From Pseudomonas frederiksbergensis (GTDB lineage: Bacteria; Pseudomonadota; Gammaproteobacteria; Pseudomonadales; Pseudomonadaceae), in assembly GCF_003732275.1 (NCBI RefSeq), contig NZ_MOBM01000008.1, positions 16,201-54,339 on the forward strand: a stretch of 38,139 nucleotides of DNA, written 5' to 3'. The number at the start of each line of letters is the position of its first letter. Positions within the stretch are counted from its first letter, which is position 1. Positions 16,429 to 27,100 of the stretch are shown here, piece by piece. Under the pieces are notes generated by a model. The model had not been told where the DNA came from. It did no database searches and saw nothing but the letters and a program-made list of their open reading frames with translations. The position numbers and the translations under genes were made by a program.

Positions 16429-19260
16429 ATGACCGACTATAAAGCCACGCTAAACCTTCCGGACACCGCCTTCCCAATGAAGGCCGGCCTGCCTCAGCGC
16501 GAACCGCAGATTCTGCAGCGCTGGGACAGCATTGGCCTGTACGGTAAGTTGCGCGAGATTGGCAAGGATCGTCCGAAGTTCGTACTTCACGACGGTCCTC
16601 CGTACGCCAACGGCACGATTCACATCGGTCATGCGCTGAACAAGATTCTCAAGGACATGATCATCCGCTCGAAAACCCTGTCGGGTTTCGACGCGCCTTA
16701 TGTTCCGGGCTGGGACTGCCACGGTCTGCCGATCGAGCACAAAGTCGAAGTGACCCACGGCAAGAACCTGGGCGCGGACAAGACGCGCGAACTGTGCCGT
16801 GCCTACGCCACCGAGCAGATCGAAGGCCAGAAGTCCGAATTCATCCGTCTGGGTGTGTTGGGCGACTTCGCCAACCCGTACAAGACCATGGACTTCAAAA
16901 ACGAGGCCGGTGAAATCCGCGCCCTGGCGGAAATCGTCAAGGGTGGTTTCGTGTTCAAGGGCCTGAAGCCTGTGAACTGGTGTTTTGACTGCGGTTCGGC
17001 CCTGGCTGAAGCGGAAGTCGAGTATGAGAATAAAAAATCCGCGACCATCGACGTGGCTTTCCCGATCGCCGATGAAGCCAAACTGGCAGCCGCGTTCGGT
17101 CTGCCATCGCTGGGCAAACCCGCCTCGATCGTGATCTGGACCACCACCCCGTGGACCATCCCGGCCAACCAGGCGCTGAACGTTCACCCGGAGTTCAACT
17201 ACGCCCTGGTCGACGTCGGCGACAAACTGCTGGTGCTGGCTGAAGAGCTGGTCGAGTCGTGCCTTGCCCGCTACAGCCTGGAAGGTTCGGTCATTGCGAC
17301 AACCACCGGTAAAGAACTGGAACTGATTAACTTCCGTCACCCGTTCTACGATCGTCTGTCGCCGGTTTACCTGGCCGAATACGTCGAACTGGGCGCGGGC
17401 ACCGGTGTGGTTCACTCCTCGCCAGCCTACGGCGTAGACGACTTCGTGACCTGCAAAGCCTATGGCATGGTCAACGACGACATCCTCAATCCAGTGCAAA
17501 GCAATGGCGTGTACGCGACATCGCTGGAGTTCTTCGGCGGCCAGTTCATCTGGAAGGCCAACCCGGCCATCGTCGACAAACTGTCGGAAGTCGGCGCGCT
17601 GCTGCACACCGAAACCATTGAACACAGCTACATGCATTGCTGGCGTCACAAGACTCCGCTGATCTACCGCGCTACCGCGCAGTGGTTCATCGGCATGGAC
17701 AAAGAGCCTGCGACCGGCGAAACCCTGCGCAAGCGGGCGATCAAAGCCATTGAAGAGACCAGGTTCGTTCCGGCCTGGGGTCAGGCGCGTCTGCACTCGA
17801 TGATCGCCAACCGTCCGGACTGGTGCATCTCCCGTCAGCGCAACTGGGGCGTGCCGATCCCGTTTTTCCTGAACAAGGAAAGCGGCGAACTGCACCCACG
17901 CAGCGTCGAGCTGATGGAAATCGTCGCCCAGCGCGTCGAAGTCGAAGGCATCGAAGCCTGGTTCAAGATGGACGCCGCCGAGTTGCTCGGTGAAGAAGCG
18001 CCGCTGTACGACAAGATCAGCGACACCCTGGACGTCTGGTTCGACTCGGGCACCACGCACTGGCACGTCCTGCGCGGTTCGCACTCGATGGGCCACGAGA
18101 CCGGTCCACGTGCCGACCTGTACCTGGAAGGTTCGGACCAACACCGTGGCTGGTTCCACTCGTCGTTGCTGACCGGTTGCGCCATCGACGACCACGCTCC
18201 GTACCGCGAGCTGCTGACCCACGGTTTTACCGTTGACGAGTCCGGCCGCAAAATGTCCAAGTCGTTGGGCAACGTCATCGCGCCGCAGAAGGTCAACGAC
18301 ACCCTGGGCGCCGATATCATGCGTCTGTGGGTCGCTTCTACCGACTACTCGGGTGAAATGGCGGTTTCCGAGCAGATCCTGCAGCGCAGTGCGGACGCCT
18401 ACCGGCGCATCCGTAACACCGCGCGCTTCCTGCTTTCCAACCTGACCGGTTTCAACCCGGCCACCGACATCCTGCCGGCCGAAGAAATGCTGGCGCTGGA
18501 CCGTTGGGCGGTGGATCGCACCCTGCTGCTGCAACGCGAGTTGCAAGAGCACTACGGCGAATACCGCTTCTGGAACGTCTACTCCAAGATCCACAACTTC
18601 TGCGTGCAGGAGCTGGGCGGTTTCTACCTCGACATCATCAAGGACCGTCAGTACACCACTGGCGCCAACAGCAAGGCCCGTCGTTCGGCGCAAACCGCGC
18701 TGTACCACATCAGCGAAGCGCTGGTGCGCTGGATCGCGCCGATCCTGGCGTTCACCGCCGACGAGCTGTGGCAGTACCTGCCGGGCGAGCGTAACGAGTC
18801 TGTGATGCTCAACACCTGGTACGAAGGCCTGACCGAATTGCCGGAAGGCTTCGAGCTCGACCGCGCCTACTGGGAGCGGATCATGGCGGTGAAGGTGGCG
18901 GTCAACAAGGAAATGGAAATCCAGCGCGCGGCGAAGGCCGTCGGTGGCAACCTGCAAGCCGAAGTGACGCTGTTCGCCGAAGATGCGCTGAGCGCCGACC
19001 TGGCCAAGCTGAGCAACGAACTGCGCTTCGTTCTGATTACCTCGACCGCCACCGTTGCACCGTTCGTGCAGGCTCCGGCAGACGCGGTGGTCACCGAAGT
19101 CGGCGGCCTGAAACTCAAAGTGGTCAAGTCGAGCTTCGCCAAGTGCGCCCGTTGCTGGCACTGCCGTGAAGACGTCGGCGTGAACCCGGAGCATCCGGAA
19201 ATCTGCGGTCGTTGTGTCGACAACATCAGCGGCGCTGGCGAGGTTCGTCACTATGCCTAA
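16429..19260 (+). CDS. ileS: Isoleucyl-tRNA synthetase IleS
   Basis: This is a 943-residue class I synthetase that charges tRNA-Ile. HIGH is at residues 65-68 and KMSKS at 608-612. The long insertion between them holds the editing (CP1) domain, with the editing-site segment [16 protein letters not shown]. The C-terminus carries the zinc finger CARCWHC...CGRC found in the bacterial-type enzyme, the form that is sensitive to mupirocin. Its length is normal. The ATG abuts the ribF stop, and the last 8 nt overlap lspA, so translation of the three genes is coupled. No leader peptide or T-box is seen. Confidence 0.98.
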   Translation: MTDYKATLNLPDTAFPMKAGLPQREPQILQRWDSIGLYGKLREIGKDRPKFVLHDGPPYANGTIHIGHALNKILKDMIIRSKTLSGFDAPYVPGWDCHGLPIEHKVEVTHGKNLGADKTRELCRAYATEQIEGQKSEFIRLGVLGDFANPYKTMDFKNEAGEIRALAEIVKGGFVFKGLKPVNWCFDCGSALAEAEVEYENKKSATIDVAFPIADEAKLAAAFGLPSLGKPASIVIWTTTPWTIPANQALNVHPEFNYALVDVGDKLLVLAEELVESCLARYSLEGSVIATTTGKELELINFRHPFYDRLSPVYLAEYVELGAGTGVVHSSPAYGVDDFVTCKAYGMVNDDILNPVQSNGVYATSLEFFGGQFIWKANPAIVDKLSEVGALLHTETIEHSYMHCWRHKTPLIYRATAQWFIGMDKEPATGETLRKRAIKAIEETRFVPAWGQARLHSMIANRPDWCISRQRNWGVPIPFFLNKESGELHPRSVELMEIVAQRVEVEGIEAWFKMDAAELLGEEAPLYDKISDTLDVWFDSGTTHWHVLRGSHSMGHETGPRADLYLEGSDQHRGWFHSSLLTGCAIDDHAPYRELLTHGFTVDESGRKMSKSLGNVIAPQKVNDTLGADIMRLWVASTDYSGEMAVSEQILQRSADAYRRIRNTARFLLSNLTGFNPATDILPAEEMLALDRWAVDRTLLLQRELQEHYGEYRFWNVYSKIHNFCVQELGGFYLDIIKDRQYTTGANSKARRSAQTALYHISEALVRWIAPILAFTADELWQYLPGERNESVMLNTWYEGLTELPEGFELDRAYWERIMAVKVAVNKEMEIQRAAKAVGGNLQAEVTLFAEDALSADLAKLSNELRFVLITSTATVAPFVQAPADAVVTEVGGLKLKVVKSSFAKCARCWHCREDVGVNPEHPEICGRCVDNISGAGEVRHYA

Positions 19261-19765
19261 CGCCGTTGGCCGTTTCGGACGGCTGAGCTGGCTCTGGTTG
19301 AGTTTGCTGGTCCTGGTCATCGACCAGGCCAGCAAGTTCTACTTCGAAGGCTCGCTGAGCATGTACCAGCAAATCGTGGTAATCCCCGATTACTTCAGCT
19401 GGACCCTGGCCTACAACACCGGCGCGGCGTTCAGTTTCCTGGCTGACAGCTCGGGCTGGCAGCGCTGGCTGTTCGCTCTGATCGCGGTGGTGGTCAGTGC
19501 GGTGCTGGTGATCTGGCTCAAGCGCCTGGGGCGCAACGAAACCTGGCTGGCAGTCGCCTTGGCGCTGGTGCTGGGTGGCGCGTTGGGTAACCTGTACGAC
19601 CGCATTGCCCTGGGCCATGTGATCGATTTCATTCTGGTGCATTGGCAGAACCGCTGGTACTTCCCGGCGTTCAACTTTGCCGACAGCGCAATTTCTGTCG
19701 GTGCCGTGATGCTCGCACTGGATATGTTCAAAAGTAAAAAGACCGGAGAAACCGTTCATGACTGA
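19253..19765 (+). CDS. lspA: Lipoprotein signal peptidase LspA
   Basis: This is a 170-residue inner-membrane aspartic peptidase (signal peptidase II) that cleaves lipoprotein signals before the lipidated cysteine. Four membrane helices can be traced. The catalytic aspartates are D125 (in GHVIDF) and D144 (in FNFADSAI). [15 protein letters not shown] and GNLYDRI are the conserved blocks. The upstream in-frame ATG at 19214 is rejected because it lies inside the ileS zinc finger. The start overlaps ileS by 8 nt and the end overlaps fkpB by 8 nt. It would process the lipoproteins encoded in this window (bamD and the gene at 3376). Confidence 0.97.
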   Translation: MPNAVGRFGRLSWLWLSLLVLVIDQASKFYFEGSLSMYQQIVVIPDYFSWTLAYNTGAAFSFLADSSGWQRWLFALIAVVVSAVLVIWLKRLGRNETWLAVALALVLGGALGNLYDRIALGHVIDFILVHWQNRWYFPAFNFADSAISVGAVMLALDMFKSKKTGETVHD

Positions 19766-20210
19766 ACAGGTATTGGCTGAGCAACGCATCGGCCAGAGCA
19801 CGGAAGTCACCTTGCACTTTGCATTGCGCCTGGAGAACGGCGACACCGTCGACAGCACCTTCGACAAAGCCCCGGCGACCTTCAAGGTTGGCGACGGCAA
19901 CCTGTTGCCAGGTTTCGAAGCAGCGCTGTTCGGCTTCAAGGCCGGCGACAAGCGCACCCTGACCATCGAGCCGGAAAACGCCTTTGGTCAGCCCAACCCG
20001 CAAAACGTGCAGATCATCCCGCGCTCGCAGTTCAAGGATATGGAACTGTCGCCTGGCTTGCTGGTGATCTTCAATGATGCGGCCAATACTGAGCTGCCCG
20101 GTGTGGTGAAAGAATTCGATGACGCCCAGGTGACCATCGACTTCAACCACCCGCTGGCCGGTAAAACCTTGACCTTTGACGTCGAGATCATCAACGTCAA
20201 AGCGCTGTAA
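19758..20210 (+). CDS. fkpB: FKBP-type peptidyl-prolyl isomerase FkpB (SlpA type)
   Basis: This is a 150-residue small prolyl isomerase and chaperone of the SlpA group. The FKBP core is split by an insert-in-flap (IF) chaperone domain at about 70-130. VTLHFALRLENGDTVDSTFDKAPATFKVGDGNLLPGFEAALFG and FDDAQVTIDFNHPLAGKTLTFDVEI are typical. There is no signal peptide, so it is cytoplasmic. It overlaps lspA by 8 nt and is the usual partner of lspA and ispH in gamma-proteobacteria. It is followed by a REPIN rather than directly by ispH. Confidence 0.95.
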   Translation: MTEQVLAEQRIGQSTEVTLHFALRLENGDTVDSTFDKAPATFKVGDGNLLPGFEAALFGFKAGDKRTLTIEPENAFGQPNPQNVQIIPRSQFKDMELSPGLLVIFNDAANTELPGVVKEFDDAQVTIDFNHPLAGKTLTFDVEIINVKAL

Positions 20211-20229
20211 CTGACCGGACTCGGTCCAA

Positions 20230-20319
20230 TGTGGGAGCGGGCTTGCTCGCGAAAGCGTCATCACATGTAACATCAATGTCGACTGACACACCGCTTTCGC
20301 GAGCAAGCCCGCTCCCACA
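20230..20319. repeat. REPIN inside the fkpB-ispH gap
   Basis: GTGGGAGCGGGCTTGCTCGC near 20231-20250 is mirrored at 20292-20319, a stem of about 27 bp counting TTTCGCG/CGCGAAA. The loop shares AATGTCGACTG with the REPIN at 2735. It separates ispH from the otherwise overlapping ribF-ileS-lspA-fkpB genes. Confidence 0.92.
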
Positions 20320-20376
20320 TTAAGATTTTCACTGTTTTCGAGCCCGGTGTTCGAATGACAGGTGGCATTACTATTT

Positions 20377-20388
20377 CTTGCGCGCAAG
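20377..20388. promoter_or_regulatory. 12-bp palindrome before ispH
   Basis: CTTGCGCGCAAG is a perfect palindrome ending 14 nt before the ispH ATG, just upstream of its ribosome site. It could be an operator or a small mRNA hairpin; chance is also possible. Confidence 0.25.
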
Positions 20389-20402
20389 ACACGAGGCACA
20401 GC

Positions 20403-21350
20403 ATGCAAATCAAACTCGCCAACCCCCGTGGCTTCTGCGCCGGTGTGGACCGGGCGATCGAAATCGTCAACCGCGCCCTGGAAGTCTTCGGGCCGCCGAT
20501 CTACGTGCGCCACGAAGTGGTCCACAACAAATTCGTCGTCGAAGACCTGCGCGCCCGTGGGGCGATTTTCGTCGAAGAGCTCGATCAGGTGCCGGATGAC
20601 GTGATCGTGATCTTCAGTGCCCATGGCGTTTCCCAGGCCGTGCGTACCGAAGCCGCAGGCCGAGGCCTGAAGGTGTTCGACGCGACCTGCCCGCTGGTGA
20701 CCAAGGTACACATCGAAGTTGCGCGTTACAGCCGCGACGGCCGTGAATGCATCCTCATCGGCCACGCCGGTCACCCGGAAGTTGAAGGCACCATGGGCCA
20801 GTACGATGGCAGCAATGGTGGCGCGATCTATCTGGTCGAGGACGAGAAAGACGTCGCCGCGTTGCAGGTGAACAACCCTGAAAGACTGGCCTTCGTCACC
20901 CAGACCACCCTGTCCATGGACGATACCAGTCGCGTGATCGACGCCCTGCGTACTCGGTTCCCGGCCATCGGCGGTCCACGCAAGGACGACATCTGCTACG
21001 CCACGCAAAACCGTCAGGACGCCGTCAAGCAGCTGGCAGACGAATGCGACGTGGTGCTGGTGGTCGGCAGCCCGAACAGCTCCAACTCCAATCGCCTGCG
21101 TGAACTGGCCGAACGCATGGCCACCCCGGCCTATCTGATCGATGGCGCCGAAGACCTGCAAAAAAGCTGGTTCGACGGTGTCGAGCGTATTGGCATCACT
21201 GCCGGTGCCTCCGCTCCGGAAGTATTGGTGCGTGGTGTGATCCAGCAATTGCAGGCCTGGGGCGCCACTGGGGCCGATGAACTGGCCGGCCGCGAGGAGA
21301 ACATCACCTTCTCCATGCCTAAAGAGCTGCGCGTGCGTTCACTGCTTTAA
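20403..21350 (+). CDS. ispH: 4-hydroxy-3-methylbut-2-enyl diphosphate reductase IspH
   Basis: This is a 315-residue iron-sulphur enzyme of the last step of the MEP pathway, making isopentenyl and dimethylallyl diphosphate, the substrates of IspB. The cluster cysteines are C12, C96 and C198. H41, H74, H124 and E126 (HPEVEGT) form the active site. GAGG at 20393-20396 supports the ATG at 20403; an upstream ATG at 20355 would add unmatched residues. It follows the lspA-fkpB pair but a REPIN lies in between, so its expression may be partly separate. Its last 32 bp overlap the end of the convergent fimT gene. Confidence 0.97.
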   Translation: MQIKLANPRGFCAGVDRAIEIVNRALEVFGPPIYVRHEVVHNKFVVEDLRARGAIFVEELDQVPDDVIVIFSAHGVSQAVRTEAAGRGLKVFDATCPLVTKVHIEVARYSRDGRECILIGHAGHPEVEGTMGQYDGSNGGAIYLVEDEKDVAALQVNNPERLAFVTQTTLSMDDTSRVIDALRTRFPAIGGPRKDDICYATQNRQDAVKQLADECDVVLVVGSPNSSNSNRLRELAERMATPAYLIDGAEDLQKSWFDGVERIGITAGASAPEVLVRGVIQQLQAWGATGADELAGREENITFSMPKELRVRSLL

Positions 21351-21876
21351 CGCTTTTAGCCTTTCGACACAGCGCCTGCTCAGCCTTTTCGCTGCTCAGG
21401 CGCACTCGGCCACTTCGTGCCAGTACAACCTGGAGGTGGCTGACTGGCTCACGAGCCGCGCAAATGTGCAGTCTCCCTGCCTGAAATGTCCCCTCAGACA
21501 GCAGCGGTTCCCCCAGATTGCTGAACCGCACAAAACTTCTGACCCACCAATTACCGACAATCGGCGTCCGAGCATCACTCGCACTCTCCACCAGCAGCGG
21601 ATTGCTGCTGTCCTCCGGCCCTTTGCCGCTGATGTCCAGAATGATCCGCCAGCCCTGACTCCAGTCGCCGTTGATGCCATGAATGACTACGCTCTGGTTG
21701 CGGGTGATGGCCAGGGTTCTGGCGTGCCGGATTCCGCTGATCAGCGACTCGGCTGCCTGTTGCCGATGGTTCGATTCGGTGAGCGTGGCAAACGCCGGAC
21801 TGACCAGCGACAGAACAATTGCGCCAATCGCCAGTCCCATAAGCAGTTCGACCAGACTGAAACCCTGTTGCGGCAT
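21319..21876 (-). CDS. fimT: FimT/GspH-type minor pseudopilin
   Basis: This is a 185-residue type IV pilus pseudopilin. The short leader MPQQG is cut before Phe, with Glu at +5 ([20 protein letters not shown]), the class III signal processed by PilD. The rest is a GspH/FimT-type soluble domain. A very strong ribosome site (GGGAGGGAGG) lies in front of the ATG at 21876; the longer open frame has an unrelated N-terminus. FimT proteins have been tied to DNA binding during natural transformation in some species, but that is not shown for this one. It is divergent from fimU (131 bp apart), and its 3' end overlaps that of ispH by 32 bp. It could also be called a second FimU-like pilin; the identity rests on size and place. 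Confidence 0.85.
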   Translation of the reverse strand: MPQQGFSLVELLMGLAIGAIVLSLVSPAFATLTESNHRQQAAESLISGIRHARTLAITRNQSVVIHGINGDWSQGWRIILDISGKGPEDSSNPLLVESASDARTPIVGNWWVRSFVRFSNLGEPLLSEGTFQAGRLHICAAREPVSHLQVVLARSGRVRLSSEKAEQALCRKAKSVKAVNARAAL

Positions 21877-22007
21877 TGGCACCTCCCTCCCTGGAACGTG
21901 TGGGGCGGCGCAATCCATGCGCCTTTCGCGGCAAATCAACCGACGGGGGCCGGTCGAATGTTCTAGCGTGTACAAGCAGGTATAGCCGACGGCAACGGAG
22001 GGCACTG

Positions 22008-22481
22008 ATGGATCATCGTACAAAAGGTTTCACACTGATCGAGCTGCTGATCACGCTCGCCGTGTTTTTGATCCTGATCAGCCTGGCTGTTCCGGCGTTT
22101 ACGCGCTCGGTGCAAAGCACCAAGGCCGATACCGAGATCGGTGACCTGCAACGCGCGCTCAATTACGCGCGGCTCGAGGCGATCGACCGGGGCATCACTA
22201 CCCGGGTTCGCCCGACAGCAAGCGGGAGTGTCTGGACCGGCGATTTGACCGTTTATGACGGTACCGGCAATCCGGCCAATGTATTGCGGGTTGTTCCAGC
22301 GATGAGCAGTGGTGCAACTCTGACGCTAACCTCTGGAGTGACTGCGATTGATTTCAACAATCTGGGCGGTTTGTCGGCGCCGTCCACGGCCGTCGTGATC
22401 AGTTATGTACTGGGGGCACAGAGCAGGACGCTGAATGTGTGTTTGAACGGACGAATTCTATTGGGTGGAAGTTGCGGATGA
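22008..22481 (+). CDS. fimU: Minor pseudopilin FimU (GspH/FimT family)
   Basis: This is a 157-residue pseudopilin, first gene of the minor pilin operon. The leader MDHRTKG is cleaved before Phe8, with Glu12 at +5 (FTLIELLITLAVFLILISLAVPAF). The soluble domain ends in a short segment with two cysteines near the C-terminus (NVCLNGR, GGSCG) that may form a disulphide. GGAGG (21997-22001) lies 6 nt before the ATG. In P. aeruginosa FimU helps link the minor pilin complex PilVWX-PilY1 to the shaft. The stop overlaps the pilV start (ATGA). No clear promoter, AlgR site or sigma-54 site was found in the 131-bp gap shared with fimT. Confidence 0.9.
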   Translation: MDHRTKGFTLIELLITLAVFLILISLAVPAFTRSVQSTKADTEIGDLQRALNYARLEAIDRGITTRVRPTASGSVWTGDLTVYDGTGNPANVLRVVPAMSSGATLTLTSGVTAIDFNNLGGLSAPSTAVVISYVLGAQSRTLNVCLNGRILLGGSCG

Positions 22482-22924
22482 GGGGTTGGAGCAAGCATGC
22501 ACAGGAAGGCATGACGCTGATCGAGGTACTGGTCGCGTTGTTGGTTCTGGCCGTGGGGTTATTGGGCGCGGCGGCGATTCAGCTCAATGCGCTGAAGTAC
22601 ACCGATAGCTCGCGGATGACCAGCCAGGCGAGTTTTATCGCCTACGACATGATGGACCGCATTCGTGCCAACTCCGACGACGATTACACCGTCACGCCCC
22701 CGACCTCGGGCAACCTGAGCGTGGCCCGGGATCAGGACCTTTACGACTTCACCACCAATATCGTCAATTTCGGCGGCGCCACGGCTACCGGCAGCATCGT
22801 CCGGAACCAGCGGGTGTACACCATCACCATTACCTGGGATGACTCGCGGGCCGCCAATACCGCCGACTCGCGCCGCAGTTTTGTCCTCACCAGTCGCGCT
22901 ACCGTTGATCCGGCGACACCATGA
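22478..22924 (+). CDS. pilV: Minor pseudopilin PilV
   Basis: This is a 148-residue minor pseudopilin. Its leader MRGWSKHAQEG is longer than those of its neighbours and is cut before Met12, with Glu16 at +5 (MTLIEVLVALLVLAVGLLG). The AAAIQLNALKYTDSSRMTSQASFIAYDMMDRIRAN segment is the PilV/GspI-type signature. With PilW, PilX and PilY1 it forms the tip and priming complex of the pilus. The ATG at 22478 overlaps the fimU stop, and its own stop overlaps the pilW start by 4 nt, so the operon is translationally coupled. An in-frame ATG at 22439 lies within fimU and is rejected. Confidence 0.92.
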   Translation: MRGWSKHAQEGMTLIEVLVALLVLAVGLLGAAAIQLNALKYTDSSRMTSQASFIAYDMMDRIRANSDDDYTVTPPTSGNLSVARDQDLYDFTTNIVNFGGATATGSIVRNQRVYTITITWDDSRAANTADSRRSFVLTSRATVDPATP

Positions 22925-23628
22925 CCAGAACCAGCAGAGGTTTCGGCCTGATCGAGTTGCTGATCGCCCTGGCGTTGAGTCTGGTGGTGATTCTGGGTGT
23001 GGCGCAGATTTTTATCGCGGCTAAAAACACTTATGTCAGCCAGAACACTGCCGCCGGAATGCAGGAGGATGCACGGTTCGTCTTGAGCAAGATGATTCAG
23101 GAAGTTCGTATGGTCGGCATGTTCGGCTGCCTGGGGACGATCAAGGATGCAATTTCGGGCAGTGTCTTCCTTGACGGCGAATCAGCGATCAGTTGGGACA
23201 ACGCCAACCAGAAATTGACCCTGGTGACGGCGGATGTCGGCGGCAGTGGTGGGACGCCGACCTGGACGGTGGAATGTGGCTCCAGCGTCACCGGCCCTGG
23301 CACCGCTTACAGGGGGGATCGGCCCACTGCCGCGGGGCAGATAGCATTTCCGATCCGACGGCTGGTTTACAGCTTTAGCAACAATCAACTGCTAATGGGT
23401 GTCGGCACTGGTACGCCGGTGCAGCAGGTGTTGGTGAACAATGTCAGTGCCTTCGATGTGAGCTTCGGTGTCGTCGGTTCGGCTGCAAACTTAAGTTACA
23501 GCAGCAACCCGCCCGATATGAAGTCGATTCGTAGTGTGCGCCTGACATTAACCCTCACGGACCCGAACAAACGGGTGCGCAATCAAACTTATAACGTGGT
23601 TGTCGCTCTGCGCAATCGGTTGCCATGA
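22921..23628 (+). CDS. pilW: Minor pseudopilin PilW
   Basis: This is a 235-residue minor pseudopilin, the largest of the set. The leader MTRTSRG is cut before Phe8, with Glu12 at +5 (FGLIELLIALALSLVVILGVAQIF). NTAAGMQEDARFVLSKMIQEVRMVGMFGC is typical of PilW/GspJ-like proteins. Two cysteines in the soluble part (MFGCLG, TVECGS) could pair. It overlaps pilV by 4 nt (ATGA). Downstream, pilX starts either at the overlapping ATG (23625) or after a ribosome site at 23640. It acts in the periplasm and inner membrane as part of the pilus priming complex. Confidence 0.92.
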   Translation: MTRTSRGFGLIELLIALALSLVVILGVAQIFIAAKNTYVSQNTAAGMQEDARFVLSKMIQEVRMVGMFGCLGTIKDAISGSVFLDGESAISWDNANQKLTLVTADVGGSGGTPTWTVECGSSVTGPGTAYRGDRPTAAGQIAFPIRRLVYSFSNNQLLMGVGTGTPVQQVLVNNVSAFDVSFGVVGSAANLSYSSNPPDMKSIRSVRLTLTLTDPNKRVRNQTYNVVVALRNRLP

Positions 23629-23639
23629 AGGGAGGGCCG

Positions 23640-24101
23640 ATGAAGATTTCTCATGCTCAGCGTGGAATGGCGCTGTTGGTCAGCCTGGTATTTCTCCTGG
23701 TGCTGACGTTGATCGGCCTTTCGTCGATGCAGAGCGCTACGTTGCAGGAAAAAATGGCCGGTAGCGTGACCCTGCGCAACCAGTCGTTCCAGGGCGCGGA
23801 AGCGGCATTGCGCGTCGGCGAAAGCGCGGTGAAACGGGGCACCTATTCATCATTGCCGGTTTGCAGCGGCCAGTGCGCGCCGCCGGCCGAGGCGTTGGTC
23901 ATCACCGTCGCGGGTTTCAATTCCACCTCGGGGGTGACCTGGTTCGCTTCCGGCAACGGCTTTTACGGGGTGCAGAACATCAGCGCCGTGAACGTGTCGA
24001 GCGACGTCTCGAGCGACGTTTCGGCAACGTTGTACCGGGTGACCGCCGTGGGCATCGCGGGTAACTCGCGCAGTGTGGTGGAGAGTATTTATGCGAAGTG
24101 A
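23640..24101 (+). CDS. pilX: Minor pseudopilin PilX
   Basis: This is a 153-residue pseudopilin. The leader MKISHAQRG is followed by MALLVSLVFLLVLTLIGLSSM; position +5 is Val, not Glu. Loss of Glu5 is the mark of PilX/GspK-type pilins that sit at the top of the pilus tip. LQEKMAGSVTLRNQSFQGAEAALR is typical. Two starts are possible: 23625, which overlaps the pilW stop (ATGA) but lacks a ribosome site, and 23640, which has GGAGGG 3 nt upstream. I chose 23640; the other would add five residues. SSDVSSDVS near the C-terminus is a small internal repeat. Its stop lies 11 nt inside pilY1. Confidence 0.88.
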   Translation: MKISHAQRGMALLVSLVFLLVLTLIGLSSMQSATLQEKMAGSVTLRNQSFQGAEAALRVGESAVKRGTYSSLPVCSGQCAPPAEALVITVAGFNSTSGVTWFASGNGFYGVQNISAVNVSSDVSSDVSATLYRVTAVGIAGNSRSVVESIYAK

Positions 24102-27100
24102 GTGGCGTGGCGGGTTGTGTCGGTTGTTTTGCGGCACGGTGTTGGGGCTTTACCTGTCGGCACCGGCCTATGCGTTCACGCCCTCGGATTCGCCGCTGTT
24201 GAACGCCGCCGCCGTGTCACCCAATGTGATGCTGTTACTCGATGACTCGAAGGGTATGAACAGTATTATCTGGGCAGCAGGTTTTGACCCGACAGTCGCA
24301 CGTACCCCGGTGGCTATTTGTCTCTCGAATGGTTCGTGCCTGAAAGGCCGCGACCTTGACATGACTGATACCAATATTGCGTTGTCGAGTTTGAATCACG
24401 GAACATGCGACAAGAACGGATGGTACGGTTTCTATAAGAACAGCGTTTCCGGTCTGGATTCGCTTTGTCTGAAGCTTCCTGATCCGGTGGGGAGAGAGGA
24501 CACCCTATATACGGCGAATTACCTGTCCTATCTGATAAGCCTGGCGAACAATGCTGACCGGGATTTCACTGATGGTTCGATCCCCAATGATTACCGGATG
24601 AATGTGGCGCGCAACGTCTCCAAGACGTTAGTGACCAGCAACCGCTCGCTGCGCATCGGTCTGTCGACGTTCAACCTGGCGGTCGGCAACCATAAGAATG
24701 ACGGCGGTTATATCGTTCGTTCGGTCAGTGATTTGTCGGCTGTCAGCGGCACCGTGACCCAGGCTCAGGCCGATGCCAACTACAACGATTTGATCGCCGG
24801 AATCGACGAACTGAGCGCGCAGGCGGATACGCCGCTGGCTGAAGCCTATTACGAGATCACCCGCTATTTCCGTGGGATGACGCCTTACAACAACTCGACG
24901 CCCACCACCTACACCAGCCCGATTCAGTATCGCTGCCAGAGAAATTACGGGGTGGTAATCACCGGTGGTCTGCCGACCTTCGATCACACCTTTCCGACTG
25001 ACGATCCGCTGGGTGGCAGCCGGTTACCGAACTGGGACGGTATCAGTAACGATGGCGCCAACCCCGTCGGCGACAAAGAGGGTGACACCTTTTATCTGGA
25101 TGACATCGCCAAGTTCGCCGTCGATATTGACATGCGATCCACGGGTACCGACATCACAGGAAAAGGCTGGAACGCCCTGGATTTTCCCAAGCAGAACCTC
25201 AATACCTATACCGTGGGTTTCACCACGGCAAACCAGATGTTGTCGGATGCCGCCAGCTATGGACAGGGTAAGTACTACCAGGCGACCGACGGTGCGGGGC
25301 TCAACAGCGCATTGTCTTCAGCCTTGAGCGACATCACCGCCAAGGCCGGCTCGGGTGGTAGCGGCGTGACCAGCGGCACGACCCTGACCAGCAATTCGAG
25401 CTACTTCCAGACCACCTACGATACTAAGGACTGGCGCGGCACCATCAAATCCTTTGGCTTCACATCGACGGGGGTGGTTAACACAGCCACGGTGCTGTGG
25501 ACGACCGATACCACCATCGTACCCGGTGCCACGGCGCCGACCTACCAGTCCTGGAATACTGAGACCAACGCCGCCGTCACTCTGGCCTATGGCAATTTTT
25601 CCCCGGCCCAGCAGATATCCCTCAACCAGAGCTTGCCCACCGGTATCACCGGCAGCGATCTGGTGGAGTGGAGCAAAGGCATCAATAGAACCGGTTTGAA
25701 AACACGCAGTGTGTTGCTCGGCGATATCATCAATTCACCTCTCGTGCTGGCCGGTCCCACGGACAAAACCGCGTCCGATCTGGTGGGGGATACTACCTAC
25801 AGCACTTACCTCGCCACCAAAGCCGCCAACATGAATTCCAGTCTGGTGGTGAACGCCAATGACGGTTTCGTAAATGTCATCAACTCGGCCAACGGTGTCA
25901 GGCGTTATGCCTACATGCCCTCCAGCGTGCTGCCATTGTTGAGAAACATCGCTGACCCCACTTACATCAACGGTGTAAGCCACAAGTTTTTGGTCGACGG
26001 CCAGGTCGGTGTGTTCGATGCGCAACTCGATAGCGCCTGGAAAACCGTGGCGATTGGCGGAACAGGGGCGGGCGGCAAAACGTTTTATGCGCTGCAATTG
26101 TTCGACGCCTCGGCCGGTAACGTGACCAAGGCGTTGTGGGAAATCAGTGCGCCGGCCACGGCCAGTGCGGCGAACGATTTCAATGATCTGGGTTATGCCT
26201 ATGCGCGCCCGGAAGTGGCACGCTTGCCCGGTGCCGATGGTCGCTGGGCCGCGTTCATCTCCAACGGCTATGGCAGCAACTCCGGGGTGGCAGCGCTGTA
26301 TGTGGTGGATATACGAGACGGCTCGTTGATCAAGAAAATCGTGGTCGACAGTACGGAAACCAACAACGGCCTGTCATCGGTGAAGCTCAGGGTCAACTCG
26401 CAGAACGTGGTGCAGGCCGCCTATGGGGGCGACTTGAAAGGGCGGTTGTGGAAGTTCGATTTGAGTGGCGCCACCCCATCCACCTGGGGTGTAGCGTTTT
26501 CCGGCAAGCCGTTGTTCACTACGGCGGGCGGCGCAACCCAGCCGATCACCGTTCAACCATTGCTCGCCGATCATGCATCGGGCGGCAAGGAAGTGTTTTT
26601 CGGTACCGGCAAATTCAATGAGGCCGCCGACAAGACCAACAAGGATCTGCAGGCGTTCTATGCGGTATGGGATGCGGAGGGGGGAGCGGGGCAAATCACC
26701 GCTTCCAGCTTACAGGCGCAGGCGGTGACCGGCGTGTTTTCCGGCAGCACCGGGCAATTCATCACCACCAGCCAGAACGAAGTGACCTACCCGGCAAAGA
26801 AAGGCTGGTACTTGCCGCTGGTGTACAACAATGTGCTGACGGGAGAGCGGGTGATCAATCAGGCCAGTCTGGTGTCGGGGCGAATTGTATTTACCACAGC
26901 CAGTATGGATACCACGGATCCCTGTGCCAGCTTCGGCACTGGCAAACTGATCGAACTTGCTGCGTTCAGCGGTAAGATGCTCAATTACGCGGTACTCGAC
27001 ACCAATGCTGACGGGAAGGTCGACAGCACTGACACGATTTCCAGCGGGGTGATCTTCACCGGTGGTATTCCGACCCTGAACGCGATCGTCAACGACGCAA

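Noticed and set aside
16450..19335. 961-residue open frame on the minus strand
   Set aside because: It is the antisense of ileS. Long open antisense frames are common in GC-rich genes; its translation has no recognisable domain and ileS is certain.
21877..21900. TGGCAC in the fimT-fimU gap as a sigma-54 promoter
   Set aside because: The -12 element TTGC is missing at the required distance, so RpoN/PilR control of this operon is not supported here.
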